Assembly (NCBI RefSeq): GCF_019232825.1
Contig: NZ_JAFAND010000043.1
Span: 38,309-102,308 of the forward strand
Direction of reading: 5' to 3'
Length of the DNA: 64,000 nt
Source: Paludibacterium sp.
GTDB taxonomy: Bacteria > Pseudomonadota > Gammaproteobacteria > Burkholderiales > Chromobacteriaceae
Both the position numbers and the translations under genes were made by a program. Numbering within the stretch: the first letter of the stretch is position 1; every line of letters starts with the position of its first letter. The notes under the pieces were generated by a model. It searched no databases and had not been told where the DNA came from. It saw nothing but the letters and a program-made list of their open reading frames with translations. Of the stretch, positions 34,812 to 43,156 are shown piece after piece.

Positions 34812-34840
34812 TTGACGTGTGAAATTTTCCCACGTATATT
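34812..34840 (+). promoter_or_regulatory. Sigma-70 promoter for the esterase gene
   Basis: TTGACG (34812-34817), exactly 17 bp, then TATATT (34835-34840). Transcription would begin near 34847, downstream of the in-frame GTG at 34819, which supports the ATG at 34876 as the real start. Confidence 0.65.
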
Positions 34841-34875
34841 TGCTGCAACATTTAACTAATGTATTTAAAAGTCAT

Positions 34876-35778
34876 ATGACTTCGCATACTAACGAACCGG
34901 TTCAAGCCGAAGATTGCATCCACCTGGAAGGGGGACGCCATGCGGTATTGTTGTTGCATGGCCTGTCTGGCTCCGCCACCGAGGTGATGTTTGTCGCCAA
35001 GCACTTGAACCGCTGCGGCTATACCGTGCGTGTGCCGATTTTGCCCGGACATCAGACTTCGGTGCGCGATTTGGCCAACACGGCTTGGCAGGATTGGTAT
35101 CGTACGGCTGAGGCGCATTTCGAGCAGCTGTCCAAACGCTATGCACGCGTTTCCGTGTCCGGCCTGTGCATGGGGTCCGTGCTTTCGCTCTATCTGGCGT
35201 CGCAGAAGGGTGAGCGCGTCGCCTCGGTGATCGCCATGTCCACCACGCTGGCCTACGATGGCTATTCGATGCCTTGGTACAGCTTCTTGTTGCCGCTGGT
35301 GCTGTACACGCCGCTGAAGCACGTCTGGTCTTATAAAGAGGGCGGCAACTACGGGGTCAAGAATCCGACCGTGCGCCGCCGCGTGGCCAATGCCATGGCG
35401 CAAAAATCGAAGACGTTCTATGACCGCACGCCGGCCACCAGCGTGTTGGAAATGCGTCGTTTGATTCGCGCCACCAAGAAGCGCCTGCCGCTCATCAGCG
35501 CGCCCGCGCTGATCCTGCACGCACAAGAGGACGAAGTCGCCAGTGTGCGCAATGCCGATTACCTTGAGCGGCACTTGGGCTCGGCCTATACCCGCAAGGT
35601 GGTGCTCGACGATTGCTACCATCTGATCACCGTCGACAACCAACGCGATGTGGTGGCGGACGAAGCCGTTAAATTCCTCTCCCAGCAGGATGAACATGCC
35701 CGCTGCGAGTCGCTGATTTCCCAAGCGCGCAGATCGCTGGGCGTGGGGGTGCGTCAAGCCTATCACATGGCGGCGTAA
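34876..35778 (+). CDS. Alpha/beta hydrolase (Est30/monoglyceride-lipase-like) with Cys in the nucleophile position
   Basis: A 300-aa carboxylesterase-like protein: AVLLLHGLSGSATEV (oxyanion), PGH, nucleophile elbow SGLCMGSV with Cys98 where family members have Ser, Asp in LHAQEDEVASV and His in CYHLITVDNQ. The triad is therefore Cys-Asp-His. ATG 34876 is used because the promoter at 34812-34840 lies over the upstream GTG. Followed by a strong bidirectional terminator. The activity may be reduced or altered compared with serine esterases. Confidence 0.8.
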   Translation: MTSHTNEPVQAEDCIHLEGGRHAVLLLHGLSGSATEVMFVAKHLNRCGYTVRVPILPGHQTSVRDLANTAWQDWYRTAEAHFEQLSKRYARVSVSGLCMGSVLSLYLASQKGERVASVIAMSTTLAYDGYSMPWYSFLLPLVLYTPLKHVWSYKEGGNYGVKNPTVRRRVANAMAQKSKTFYDRTPATSVLEMRRLIRATKKRLPLISAPALILHAQEDEVASVRNADYLERHLGSAYTRKVVLDDCYHLITVDNQRDVVADEAVKFLSQQDEHARCESLISQARRSLGVGVRQAYHMAA

Positions 35779-35797
35779 GCTGACGTAGCGGTTTATC

Positions 35798-35834
35798 GAA
35801 ACAGCCCGATTGGCGATGCCAATCGGGCTGTTTC
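35798..35834. terminator. Bidirectional intrinsic terminator
   Basis: A perfect 17-bp stem, GAAACAGCCCGATTGGC with its complement, and a 3-nt GAT loop, between the convergent esterase and YdeP-type genes. Its A- and T-rich outer ends allow termination both ways. Confidence 0.9.
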
Positions 35835-35843
35835 ATTGTCGAC

Positions 35844-38159
35844 TCAATCGTTGGTCGTATCGGCGCGATACATTCGCACGGGAATCGACTTCGACGTCGG
35901 CGTGTTGCTCAATACGCCGACGCTGTCGAGCGGCACCAGCGGATTGGCCTCCGGGAAGTAGGCGGCCAGGCTGCCTGGTGGAATGTCGTATTCCACCAAG
36001 AGAAAGCCATGCACGGTGCGTTCGATGCCGTCATCCCATATCGTGGATAAGTCGACCCGATCCCCTGGCGTCAAGCCCAGCCGGTCGATGTCCTGCCGGC
36101 TGGCGAACACCACATCCCGCTGGCCATAGACACCGCGATAGCGGTCGTCGAGCGCATAGATCGTGGTGTTGTATTGATCGTGTGCGCGCATGGTCATCAG
36201 GGTCAGCGCTTGTTCGCCGTGCTCTCGCCGGGCACGGTGGATCGGCGTATCCAGATCGAGTGGCTGGACGACGAATTGCGCCTTGCCCGATTCGGTTTTC
36301 CATACGCGATCGCGCGAGGCGACCCCCAAGTGGAAGCCGCCGGGCGCCGCTACCCGGCGGTTATAGTCTGCAAAGACATCGAACACGCGGCCGATATGGT
36401 CGCGAATCACCGCATAGTCGCCGGCGAGCTGTCGCCAATCGACTAGGCTGCTACCCACCGTAGCCTCGGCCAGCCGCGCGATAATCGCCACTTCCGATAA
36501 GAGACGCGGCGAGGCGGGCGGTTTGAAACCGCGCGACAGATGCACCATGCTCATCGAGTCCTCAACCGAAACGCTTTGCGCCACGCCGTTTTGCACATCG
36601 ATCTCGCTGCGTCCCAGCGTGGGCAAAATCAGCGCCTCGGCGCCATGCACCAGATGACTGCGATTGAGTTTTGTGGTGATTTGCACCGTCAAGGCGCAAC
36701 GCCGCATGGCATCGAAGGTGCGCGGCGTGTCCGGCGCGGCCATGACGAAATTGCCGCCCAGACCGATGAATACTTTCACTTTGCCTGCCAGCATGGCCTG
36801 GATGGTCGCCACCACGTCAAGACCGTGTCGCCGAGGCGGATTGAAACCGTAGACCTGCTCCAACCTGTCGAGGAAAGCAGCCGTCGGCCGCTCCTCGATG
36901 CCGACCGAACGGTTGCCCTGTACGTTGGAATGCCCCCTCACCGGGCAGAGCCCGGCGCCTGGCCGGCCGATTTGGCCGCGCAACATCATCAGGTTGGACA
37001 GCATTTGGATCGTCGCCACCGAGTGGCGGTGCTGGGTGATGCCCATGCCCCAGGTAACGATGGTCGCGCGCGATTGCACGAAAATCTGTGTCAGCTGTTC
37101 GATTTCCTCGCGGCGCACGCCGCTTTCCTCGACGAGCGTTGCCCAGTTTTCCCCGCGCACGTCGCTGGCAAACGCCTCGAAGCCGGTGGTGTGGGTGGCG
37201 ATAAATGCAGTATCCAGCACGCGCTCATGGCCGGCCACGCGCGCGACATCGTCCAGCTCGATCACCCGCTTGGCCATCGCCTTGATCAGCGCGAAATCGC
37301 CTCCTGGATGGGGGCGGATAAACAACGAGGATAGCGCCATGCTACTGCCCGCCAGCACCTCGCCAGGATGCTGAGGATTGGAAAAACGCTCCAGCCCCCG
37401 TTCGCGCAGCGGGTTGATCGATACGATGGTCGCGCCGCGCCGCGCTGCCTCGCGCAATTCGCCCAGCATCCGCGGGTGATTGGTGCCGGGGTTCTGACCA
37501 AAGATCAGAATGGCGTCGGCCAGCTCGAAGTCCTCGAGCGTGACCGTGCCTTTACCGATGCCGACCGTACCGGGGAGGCCGCGGCTGGTGGCTTCGTGGC
37601 ACATATTCGAACAGTCGGGGAAATTGTTGGTGCCGAAGAGACGGACAAATAATTGCAGCAGGTAGGCCGCTTCGTTGCTGGTACGGCCGGAAGCGTAAAA
37701 AGCCGCTTGATCCGGATGGGGCAGTGCCTGCAAATGCGCGGCGATCAAAGCCATGGCGGCATCCCAATCGATGGGACGGTAGGTGTCGCTCTTCGCGTCG
37801 TAACACATCGGTTCGGTCAAGCGCCCGTGCTGCTCCAGTTCGAAGTCGGATTGACGCATGAGTTCGGTTACCGTATGACGGGCAAAAAAGTCTGCCGTTA
37901 CCACCCGGCTCGTGATTTCGGCCGCCACCGCTTTGACGCCATTTTCACAAAATTCGAAACGATTGGGATGGGCGCGTTCCGGCCAGGCGCAGCCCGGGCA
38001 ATCAAAACCGCTCGGCTGGTTTTGCTTGAAAAAGGCTTTCAGGTTGCCGAGCGCCACCTGCTCCTGTCGTAGGCTGGCAGCGGAAAACCGGATGGCATCC
38101 CAGCCACCCGCCGCGCGGGAGTAGGGGGCAATGCGGCCAGGCTTGTCATCCTTGCTCAA
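35844..38159 (-). CDS. ydeP: YdeP/FdhF-family molybdopterin oxidoreductase
   Basis: A 771-aa molybdenum-cofactor protein very close to E. coli YdeP: PSGFDCPGCAWPE (partial Fe-S type cysteines), FYASGRTSNEAAYLLQLFVRLFGTNNFPDCSNMCHE, GKGTVTLEDFELADAILIFGQNPGTNHPRML, GITQHRHSVATIQMLSNLMMLRGQIGRPGAGLCPVRGHSNVQG, and the C-terminal SHDQYN-like RAHDQYNTTIYALDDRYRG. It ends with KSIPVRMYRAD. TTG 38159 is preferred: GAGAGG lies 6 nt upstream. In E. coli the homologue is linked to acid resistance. A Fur-like box lies upstream. Confidence 0.88.
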   Translation of the reverse strand: MSKDDKPGRIAPYSRAAGGWDAIRFSAASLRQEQVALGNLKAFFKQNQPSGFDCPGCAWPERAHPNRFEFCENGVKAVAAEITSRVVTADFFARHTVTELMRQSDFELEQHGRLTEPMCYDAKSDTYRPIDWDAAMALIAAHLQALPHPDQAAFYASGRTSNEAAYLLQLFVRLFGTNNFPDCSNMCHEATSRGLPGTVGIGKGTVTLEDFELADAILIFGQNPGTNHPRMLGELREAARRGATIVSINPLRERGLERFSNPQHPGEVLAGSSMALSSLFIRPHPGGDFALIKAMAKRVIELDDVARVAGHERVLDTAFIATHTTGFEAFASDVRGENWATLVEESGVRREEIEQLTQIFVQSRATIVTWGMGITQHRHSVATIQMLSNLMMLRGQIGRPGAGLCPVRGHSNVQGNRSVGIEERPTAAFLDRLEQVYGFNPPRRHGLDVVATIQAMLAGKVKVFIGLGGNFVMAAPDTPRTFDAMRRCALTVQITTKLNRSHLVHGAEALILPTLGRSEIDVQNGVAQSVSVEDSMSMVHLSRGFKPPASPRLLSEVAIIARLAEATVGSSLVDWRQLAGDYAVIRDHIGRVFDVFADYNRRVAAPGGFHLGVASRDRVWKTESGKAQFVVQPLDLDTPIHRARREHGEQALTLMTMRAHDQYNTTIYALDDRYRGVYGQRDVVFASRQDIDRLGLTPGDRVDLSTIWDDGIERTVHGFLLVEYDIPPGSLAAYFPEANPLVPLDSVGVLSNTPTSKSIPVRMYRADTTND

Positions 38160-38222
38160 AAAGCGCCTCTCTATGTTATGCAATCACGATAGAGGCACTA
38201 TACTGGCGAATGCCAAGCCTGC

Positions 38223-38241
38223 CTATATGAAAATCATTATC
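38223..38241 (-). promoter_or_regulatory. Fur-box-like sequence upstream of ydeP
   Basis: CTATATGAAAATCATTATC matches the 19-bp Fur consensus at 14 positions by my count, and the overlapping AATCATTATCATT repeats the NAT(A/T)AT unit. It sits 64 bp upstream of the ydeP start, in the only gap between ydeP and the M16 gene. A TATAGT at 38206-38211 (minus strand) could be the -10. Confidence 0.5.
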
Positions 38242-38261
38242 ATTGCGCGCATCGCGCTCGA

Positions 38262-40877
38262 TCAGAAATCGCCGGCCAGGATGCGCGCCATGCGGTCTGG
38301 AACCAGATGTCTGCGCAATGCGTCGTTCACCTCGGCGAGCGACAGCGCGAGCAGGTTGTCGAAATCCTGCAAGCGTAAAACCCCTTCGCCCTCAATGCCC
38401 GCCAGCCAACGCGCCGCCTCCAGACAATCGCTTGCCGGCATCTGCCGCCGGGTCCAATCGCGCTTCCAACGAAGGTTGGTATAGCTTTGCTGGGCTTTGG
38501 CAAGCTCCTCCGACTCGAACCCGCCCTCGTGCGCCCGCAGCAGTTCCTCATCGAATGCCCGCTCCACGCGCGCCTGGTTTTGCGGCGCGAAAGTGGTGCG
38601 CGATTGCCATAGCGCATAGCCGGCCGGCCGTAGTTTGACGCTGCCGTGGGTGCCGTAGGTCAGCGCGTCCTGTTCGCGCAGGCGCTGCCATAGCCGCGAG
38701 CTGGCGGAGGTGGACAGCAGCCGGCTGGCCATGCATAGCGCGGGATAATCGGCATCCTCTTGGCCAAGCGGCAAAGGCAGCAGCACCGTCATACTGGCGT
38801 TGCGGTAACCCGGCCTGGCCGATACGCGCCGGTAGCCCGCCACGCTAAGCGTCGGTGTATACGGAATGGGAAGATAGGGTCGAACGGCGCGCCAGGCGCC
38901 GAAGCTCGTGGCCAGCATTTGCATTGCCTCGTCGACGTTAAAATCACCGCACGCGGCAATGTCGGCCGCGTCCGCACCCAGCAGGGTATGCATCATGGCA
39001 CGAAGAAACGAAAAATCCAACGCCTCGGCTTCATTGGCGAGCCGCGCCGCGCTAGGTGGATGCAAGGGATGCTCGGGCGGGTAGGGCAGAAGGCCGAACT
39101 CCGGCATCGCTTCACTTTGAATACGCCGCTCCGGCGTCAGCAAACGGCTGCGAATACGTTCAAATAGTCCTGGGGACATCTCCGTGCCGCCACGCAACAA
39201 CGTTGCTATGCGACGCAATGCCTGAAAGAGCGCATCGGCGGACTTTGCCTCGACTTCAATGCGAAGTTGCATCGCCGACATCACTGTGGCGCGGCATTTC
39301 CCGCCTGACGGTTTGATGTCCGCGCGCTCGATCATTTGTGCCAGGACATGCGCGAACAGGTGTTGACCGTAGAGAGAGGCAAGATCGCCAAAACGCAGCG
39401 TCAATACCGCCGCCGCACCCTCGGAGCATGCCAGCAGGGCATAGCGCATCCCATTGTCCAACATGCCGCGCGCCGCCAGAGCCTCCGCTTGTGCTTGGCT
39501 CGGTATGGGCTGCTCGCCCCCCGCATCGGACGGACGCCAAAGGCACTGATAATCCGCTAGTTGCGCGTCAAGGCCGATTCCCGCTAGCGGCCAGGCCAGC
39601 GGCGCCTGCGCGGCGGGGATGTAATGGCCGAGGGTGCGGTTTGGCGCGCGCAGCAGGCTTTGCGCAACGTCCTGCACATCCGCCAATGTTGTCGCCAAGA
39701 CGCGGTCATGGAGCAAGAAATGCCAGCGCCAATCCCCGAGCGCGGACGCATCGGTCAGCGCGTGCCCAATCAAGTCGGGACGCCGCGTGCGCTGCGTCCA
39801 ATCGTTCAACCAAACATCCCGCGCCAACTGAAACTCGGCGCGGGAAATCGGCTCGGCCGACTCCAGTGTCGACAAGAGGTTTCCCGTGGCGCGTTCGCTA
39901 TCCGCCGATGTCGACAGCACGGCAAGGAATGCCGCCAGCCCCCCTTCGGCAAAATGCATGGAGGTATCCAAAAAGTCGTCGATCTGTCCGGACAACGCCT
40001 TGCGTAAACGCCAAGCCATGATCGTCTCCACCAGCATTGTCGCGGCCACGTCGGCGTGAATGGCGCTCGGCGCACGATATGCCGCAAGCAATGCCGCATC
40101 TCCGCCTACGCCTCGCAGTATCACTTGGCGCTCGCCTTGTTGCGGCGGCTCGACCGTACTTGTCGGCGCGACAGCGGGTTCGGACGTTTTGATGGCACCA
40201 AATTGCGCATGGATGGTGTTGAGCAGAAAGTCCCGGTCGAAGTGCCCGGCGATGATCAACGTGGCGTTATCGGGGCGGTAATGGCGCAGATAAAACGCTT
40301 TCAGGCGTTGGAGTTCTGCGTGCTCTATATCGCTGCGCGCGCCGGAAACGTCGTTGCCGTAGTTGTGCCACTTGAACATGGCGGCGCCGACTTCGTACAA
40401 CAGCGCGCGCATCGGCTGATCGGCACGCATCTCCATCTCGTTGCGCACGACGATTTTTTCGCCATCCAAGTGATGCTGGGCGATGAAACTTTGCTGGCGC
40501 AGGGTATCGGCCAACCAGGACAGGAAATAGGTCTGGTTGTCGGCCAGCGTGTGATTGTCGGCGAACACCGCGTGATACTGGGTACTGTCCACCGAGGTCC
40601 TGGCATTCAGATCGCAGGCGCGTTGCTCCAGCTCGGCCAACAGATTGCCGCCAAGCCGAGGCGATCCTTTGAAGACCATATGTTCGAGTAGATGCGCCAT
40701 GCCGGTCTCACCGTAGTTTTCGTGCCGGGAACCGACGCGATAGCAAAGCGATATGAAGGTGGGCGCGGAGGAGTAGGGCAGCAGCAGGCATTGCAGACCG
40801 TTGGCCAACCGGTACTCCGTGATGTTTTGCATCTCGCGGACGCGTTGCATGCCTGGAGGGAGGTGGACGTGCGGCAT
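38262..40877 (-). CDS. M16 family zinc metallopeptidase (two-domain)
   Basis: An 871-aa pitrilysin-type peptidase. The N-terminal half carries the inverted zinc motif HxxEH (AHLLEHMVFKGSPRLGGN) with the distal Glu in the following helix. The C-terminal half repeats the fold without the motif (LPLPLGQEDADYPALCMASRLLSTSASSRLWQRLREQDALTYG), the normal M16 arrangement. No signal peptide is visible. AAAGGAG lies just before ATG 40877. Substrate unknown. Confidence 0.88.
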   Translation of the reverse strand: MPHVHLPPGMQRVREMQNITEYRLANGLQCLLLPYSSAPTFISLCYRVGSRHENYGETGMAHLLEHMVFKGSPRLGGNLLAELEQRACDLNARTSVDSTQYHAVFADNHTLADNQTYFLSWLADTLRQQSFIAQHHLDGEKIVVRNEMEMRADQPMRALLYEVGAAMFKWHNYGNDVSGARSDIEHAELQRLKAFYLRHYRPDNATLIIAGHFDRDFLLNTIHAQFGAIKTSEPAVAPTSTVEPPQQGERQVILRGVGGDAALLAAYRAPSAIHADVAATMLVETIMAWRLRKALSGQIDDFLDTSMHFAEGGLAAFLAVLSTSADSERATGNLLSTLESAEPISRAEFQLARDVWLNDWTQRTRRPDLIGHALTDASALGDWRWHFLLHDRVLATTLADVQDVAQSLLRAPNRTLGHYIPAAQAPLAWPLAGIGLDAQLADYQCLWRPSDAGGEQPIPSQAQAEALAARGMLDNGMRYALLACSEGAAAVLTLRFGDLASLYGQHLFAHVLAQMIERADIKPSGGKCRATVMSAMQLRIEVEAKSADALFQALRRIATLLRGGTEMSPGLFERIRSRLLTPERRIQSEAMPEFGLLPYPPEHPLHPPSAARLANEAEALDFSFLRAMMHTLLGADAADIAACGDFNVDEAMQMLATSFGAWRAVRPYLPIPYTPTLSVAGYRRVSARPGYRNASMTVLLPLPLGQEDADYPALCMASRLLSTSASSRLWQRLREQDALTYGTHGSVKLRPAGYALWQSRTTFAPQNQARVERAFDEELLRAHEGGFESEELAKAQQSYTNLRWKRDWTRRQMPASDCLEAARWLAGIEGEGVLRLQDFDNLLALSLAEVNDALRRHLVPDRMARILAGDF

Positions 40878-41040
40878 GGTTGACTCCTTTCGCCAGAAGT
40901 GAAAGCAGTCAGTCTATGAGCGTCTCGGTGTTCGCCATAGGGCGCGTGGTCGATGCCGAGACAAACGGCGGTGTGGACAGCGCAAGCCAATCGGCATAGC
41001 ATGCGCATCGATTCAAAACGAACCGTAACGGAGTGTTTTT

Positions 41041-41238
41041 ATGCAGAAAAAACAGCAGCGTATCAATCCCGTGGCCAAGGCCGCGCAACAGCTGCAGCGT
41101 TGCACCGCCTTCGTCGATCGAAAGAAAAGACAGCGGCAGGGATACAGCAAGCACAAGAAGGCGGGAGTTTTTACACTTCCGCCTTCTTATTTGAGCACCT
41201 CGGTACACTGCACCTGGCGTTTGTCGTATTTGACATAA
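41041..41238 (+). CDS. Small basic protein with an in-frame terminator hairpin (ArfA-like arrangement)
   Basis: A 65-codon frame with a good Shine-Dalgarno (GGAG, 7 nt before ATG 41041). The first about 42 residues are highly basic and hydrophilic (MQKKQQRINPVAKAAQQLQR..., then DRKKRQRQGYSKHKK). The remaining residues (TLPPSYLSTSVHCTWRLSYLT) look like chance translation. The change coincides with an intrinsic-terminator-like hairpin at 41155-41188, inside codons 39-50. If transcription stops there, the mRNA has no stop codon, as in proteobacterial arfA genes. The residues are not clearly ArfA-like, and an unrelated small basic protein is also possible. Confidence 0.6.
   Translation: MQKKQQRINPVAKAAQQLQRCTAFVDRKKRQRQGYSKHKKAGVFTLPPSYLSTSVHCTWRLSYLT
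41155..41192 (+). terminator. Terminator-like hairpin inside the small basic gene
   Basis: AAGAAGGCGG (41155-41164) pairs perfectly with CCGCCTTCTT (41179-41188). Four more pairs close a 6-nt loop, and the A-rich/T-rich ends are followed by ATTT. It lies within an open reading frame that starts with a good ribosome-binding site. Confidence 0.7.
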
Positions 41239-41252
41239 TATGTATTATACGA
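41224..41252. promoter_or_regulatory. Nested dyads upstream of the GNAT gene
   Basis: TCGTAT (41224-41229) mirrors ATACGA (41247-41252), and inside it ATAATA-tg-TATTAT (41235-41248) is a perfect dyad. Located 17-45 bp before the GNAT start in an AT-rich island; could be an operator overlapping its promoter. No regulator can be named. Confidence 0.35.
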
Positions 41253-41268
41253 ACTAAAGTAACTCGCC

Positions 41269-41871
41269 ATGCGATATTGCGATACACTTGCGCGGATGAT
41301 CCACTACTGCCAAGAAGATTACGCCAACGCGAGCCCGGCGTTATGGTTTGAAATCGACGACCTGCTCAATCGCGTCTGGCCGCCAGCCGAACCGCCGCGC
41401 ACCCTCACGCTGACGCCGGTGCACCGTCTCGATTTACGCCCCCATTCCTTTTTTGCGCGCGTCGACGGCCGTCTGCTTGCCTACGCCGCCATTTTGCACA
41501 AGACCGCACGGCATGCCTCGGCCGACTGGCGCATTGCCGGACTGAGCTGCGTGTGCAGCGACCCCGCGCATCGTCGTCTCGGCCTCGGCGCCGGCGTGGT
41601 GAGCAAGGCGACGCGCTGGTTGCTGGCCAGCGATGTCGATCTGGGACTATTTACTTGCGATCCGGCGCTGGTGCCGTTTTATGTCCGGCGCGGCTGGCAA
41701 CCGGCGCGCGATCTGGTCGTTGTCGGCAATGGCACCCTAGGCGCTATTCGTGGCGATGCCGCCGGCAAAGTGACCTTGCTTCGTTTGATATCGCCCCGAG
41801 CGCATGCGCATGCCGCTGACTTTTGCCGAGGCGAATTCAACCTGGCGTTGCCGGATCGGCAGTTTTGGTAG
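41269..41871 (+). CDS. GNAT family N-acetyltransferase
   Basis: A 200-aa GNAT-fold protein. The acetyl-CoA pyrophosphate loop is visible as VCSDPAHRRLGLGAGVVSKATRWLL (R/Q-x-x-G-x-G/A pattern). It is preceded by FARVDGRLLAYAAILHKTARHASADWRIAGLSCV and followed by LGLFTCDPALVPFYVRRGWQ. The substrate is unknown. ATG 41269 is used; ATG 41296 is a shorter alternative and neither has a clear Shine-Dalgarno sequence. Confidence 0.8.
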   Translation: MRYCDTLARMIHYCQEDYANASPALWFEIDDLLNRVWPPAEPPRTLTLTPVHRLDLRPHSFFARVDGRLLAYAAILHKTARHASADWRIAGLSCVCSDPAHRRLGLGAGVVSKATRWLLASDVDLGLFTCDPALVPFYVRRGWQPARDLVVVGNGTLGAIRGDAAGKVTLLRLISPRAHAHAADFCRGEFNLALPDRQFW

Positions 41872-41965
41872 GAAGCTCAGCCGTTTTTTTCACTCAAGAA
41901 TCGCCAGACACCTACGATAAACGGCTACACTCAATTTAGTGACTTGTTTTCATTAGAGATCGTTC

Positions 41966-42439
41966 ATGTCCACCATCAGCCAAATCGCCCAGCAAACGCT
42001 GGCACTGAGCGCATACCAGAACGGCGGCACGCAGCCGTCGCTGGTCAATAGCGGCGCCACGGCATCGATGGCCACCGAGGCGGCCCAGTTGTCGGCGCAA
42101 GCCAACGACGTGGTGTTGCTTACTGGCGGGCAAAGCAGCGATGCGTCGCTCTACAACGCCGCTGGGCTGTTGAACAATCTCTCCGCCGCCGGCACGCTGC
42201 AAGGCAGCTTGCTGTCCACCAGCGGCACCAGCGCACAGCAATCGACCGACCAAGGCGTGATCAGCGCCACCCTGGGCGATGTCTCCGGCACCACCAGCGG
42301 CTTGTTGAGCGCCACGCTCGGCAGCACGCCCGCCACGCTCAATAGCGCCTGGTCCTCGGTACTGCAAAACAACCCCTCACTCGCAGGCGACGCTGCCAGT
42401 GCACTGACCACCGGCGGCATCGTCAATACCCTCGCCTGA
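41966..42439 (+). CDS. Ser/Ala/Thr-rich protein of unknown function
   Basis: A 157-aa protein lacking Lys and Arg entirely and almost entirely composed of Ser, Ala, Leu, Thr, Gly and Asn (MSTISQIAQQTLALSAYQNGG...). The composition resembles flagellar-axial or type III-secreted proteins, including the FliD-like protein at 7.7-9.2 kb. No signal peptide or membrane segment. Not recognised. A TTTAGTGACTTG stretch just upstream might be part of a promoter; the ribosome-binding site is weak. Confidence 0.6.
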   Translation: MSTISQIAQQTLALSAYQNGGTQPSLVNSGATASMATEAAQLSAQANDVVLLTGGQSSDASLYNAAGLLNNLSAAGTLQGSLLSTSGTSAQQSTDQGVISATLGDVSGTTSGLLSATLGSTPATLNSAWSSVLQNNPSLAGDAASALTTGGIVNTLA

Positions 42440-42457
42440 TTCTGATCTCATTCCTGG

Positions 42458-42793
42458 CTAGGTGGTCGTGAGTGTCAGATGCCCTACCGGCTCGGCGGCT
42501 GGTCGCACCTTGATTTCGATGTCGTAACCGAGGCGATTCAAGCAATCCATCAGCTTGCGTTCTGATAAATTGGTAAAATCCCCTCGCATCATGCCGGACA
42601 CTTTGGGCTGAGGGATTCCCATTTGCCTGGCCGCCTCCTGTTGCGTCAAACCGAGGGCGCGCATGGCCTTCCTGATTTCAACCGCCAAGCCAGTCTTGAT
42701 CTTGAGTTTTTCTGCATCGGGCAGCCCAAGGTCAGCAAAGACATTGCCAGAGCTGCGCAGCACCTCGACGTCTTCAATCACACGCTTTTGCAT
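42458..42793 (-). CDS. HigA-type XRE antitoxin
   Basis: A 111-aa antitoxin with a Cro/CI helix-turn-helix (ALGLTQQEAARQMGIPQPKVSGMMRGDFTNLSERKLMDCLNRLGYDIEIKV). The tail RLGYDIEIKV is typical of antitoxins paired with Gp49/HigB-like toxins. ATG 42793 lies 20 nt inside the end of the toxin gene in another frame, giving coupled translation in the HigBA order (toxin first). Confidence 0.88.
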   Translation of the reverse strand: MQKRVIEDVEVLRSSGNVFADLGLPDAEKLKIKTGLAVEIRKAMRALGLTQQEAARQMGIPQPKVSGMMRGDFTNLSERKLMDCLNRLGYDIEIKVRPAAEPVGHLTLTTT

Positions 42794-43151
42794 TTCGTTG
42801 CTCCTGTACCAACGCCTCGGCAACCTTCAGTCGAGCACGGATGATATGCATATCTGCCTTTGGCGTAGCGATTCCACGCTTGCTCTTTTTCTGGAAGCAA
42901 TGCAGAACGAACACCGCTTCTGCGAACTTCACTGTATAAACGGCCCGGTATGTGCCGCCGGCACTATCCTCGATAACCTCTAGTACGCCAGCGCCACCGA
43001 AACCCTTGAGTACCTTTGCCGCGTCATCTTGGTCGCCCATCTGTGCCAAAGACAGCGCATAGCCGAAACGTTGACGTACATCGGCAGGTAGTGCCATCAG
43101 GTCTTTGTAGCTACTCGCGATCCATTCGAGCGGCTTTTCTTTATCAGTCAT
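42774..43151 (-). CDS. HigB/Gp49-like (DUF891) toxin of a type II toxin-antitoxin pair
   Basis: A 125-aa RelE-superfamily protein: LEWIASSYKDLMALPADVRQRFGYALSLAQMGDQDD, GAGVLEVIEDSAGGTYRAVYTVKFAEAVFVLHCFQKKSKRGIATPKADMHIIRARL. The FVLHCFQKKSKRGIATPK segment is the hallmark of Gp49-type mRNA interferases. Toxin gene precedes antitoxin. A strong dyad operator lies 6-29 bp upstream of the start. Confidence 0.9.
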   Translation of the reverse strand: MTDKEKPLEWIASSYKDLMALPADVRQRFGYALSLAQMGDQDDAAKVLKGFGGAGVLEVIEDSAGGTYRAVYTVKFAEAVFVLHCFQKKSKRGIATPKADMHIIRARLKVAEALVQEQRNAKACD

Positions 43152-43156
43152 AGTGT

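Noticed and set aside
34819..34875. GTG start giving a 19-residue longer esterase
   Set aside because: A TTGACG-17-TATATT promoter overlaps this start, so the codon would lie upstream of the predicted transcript.
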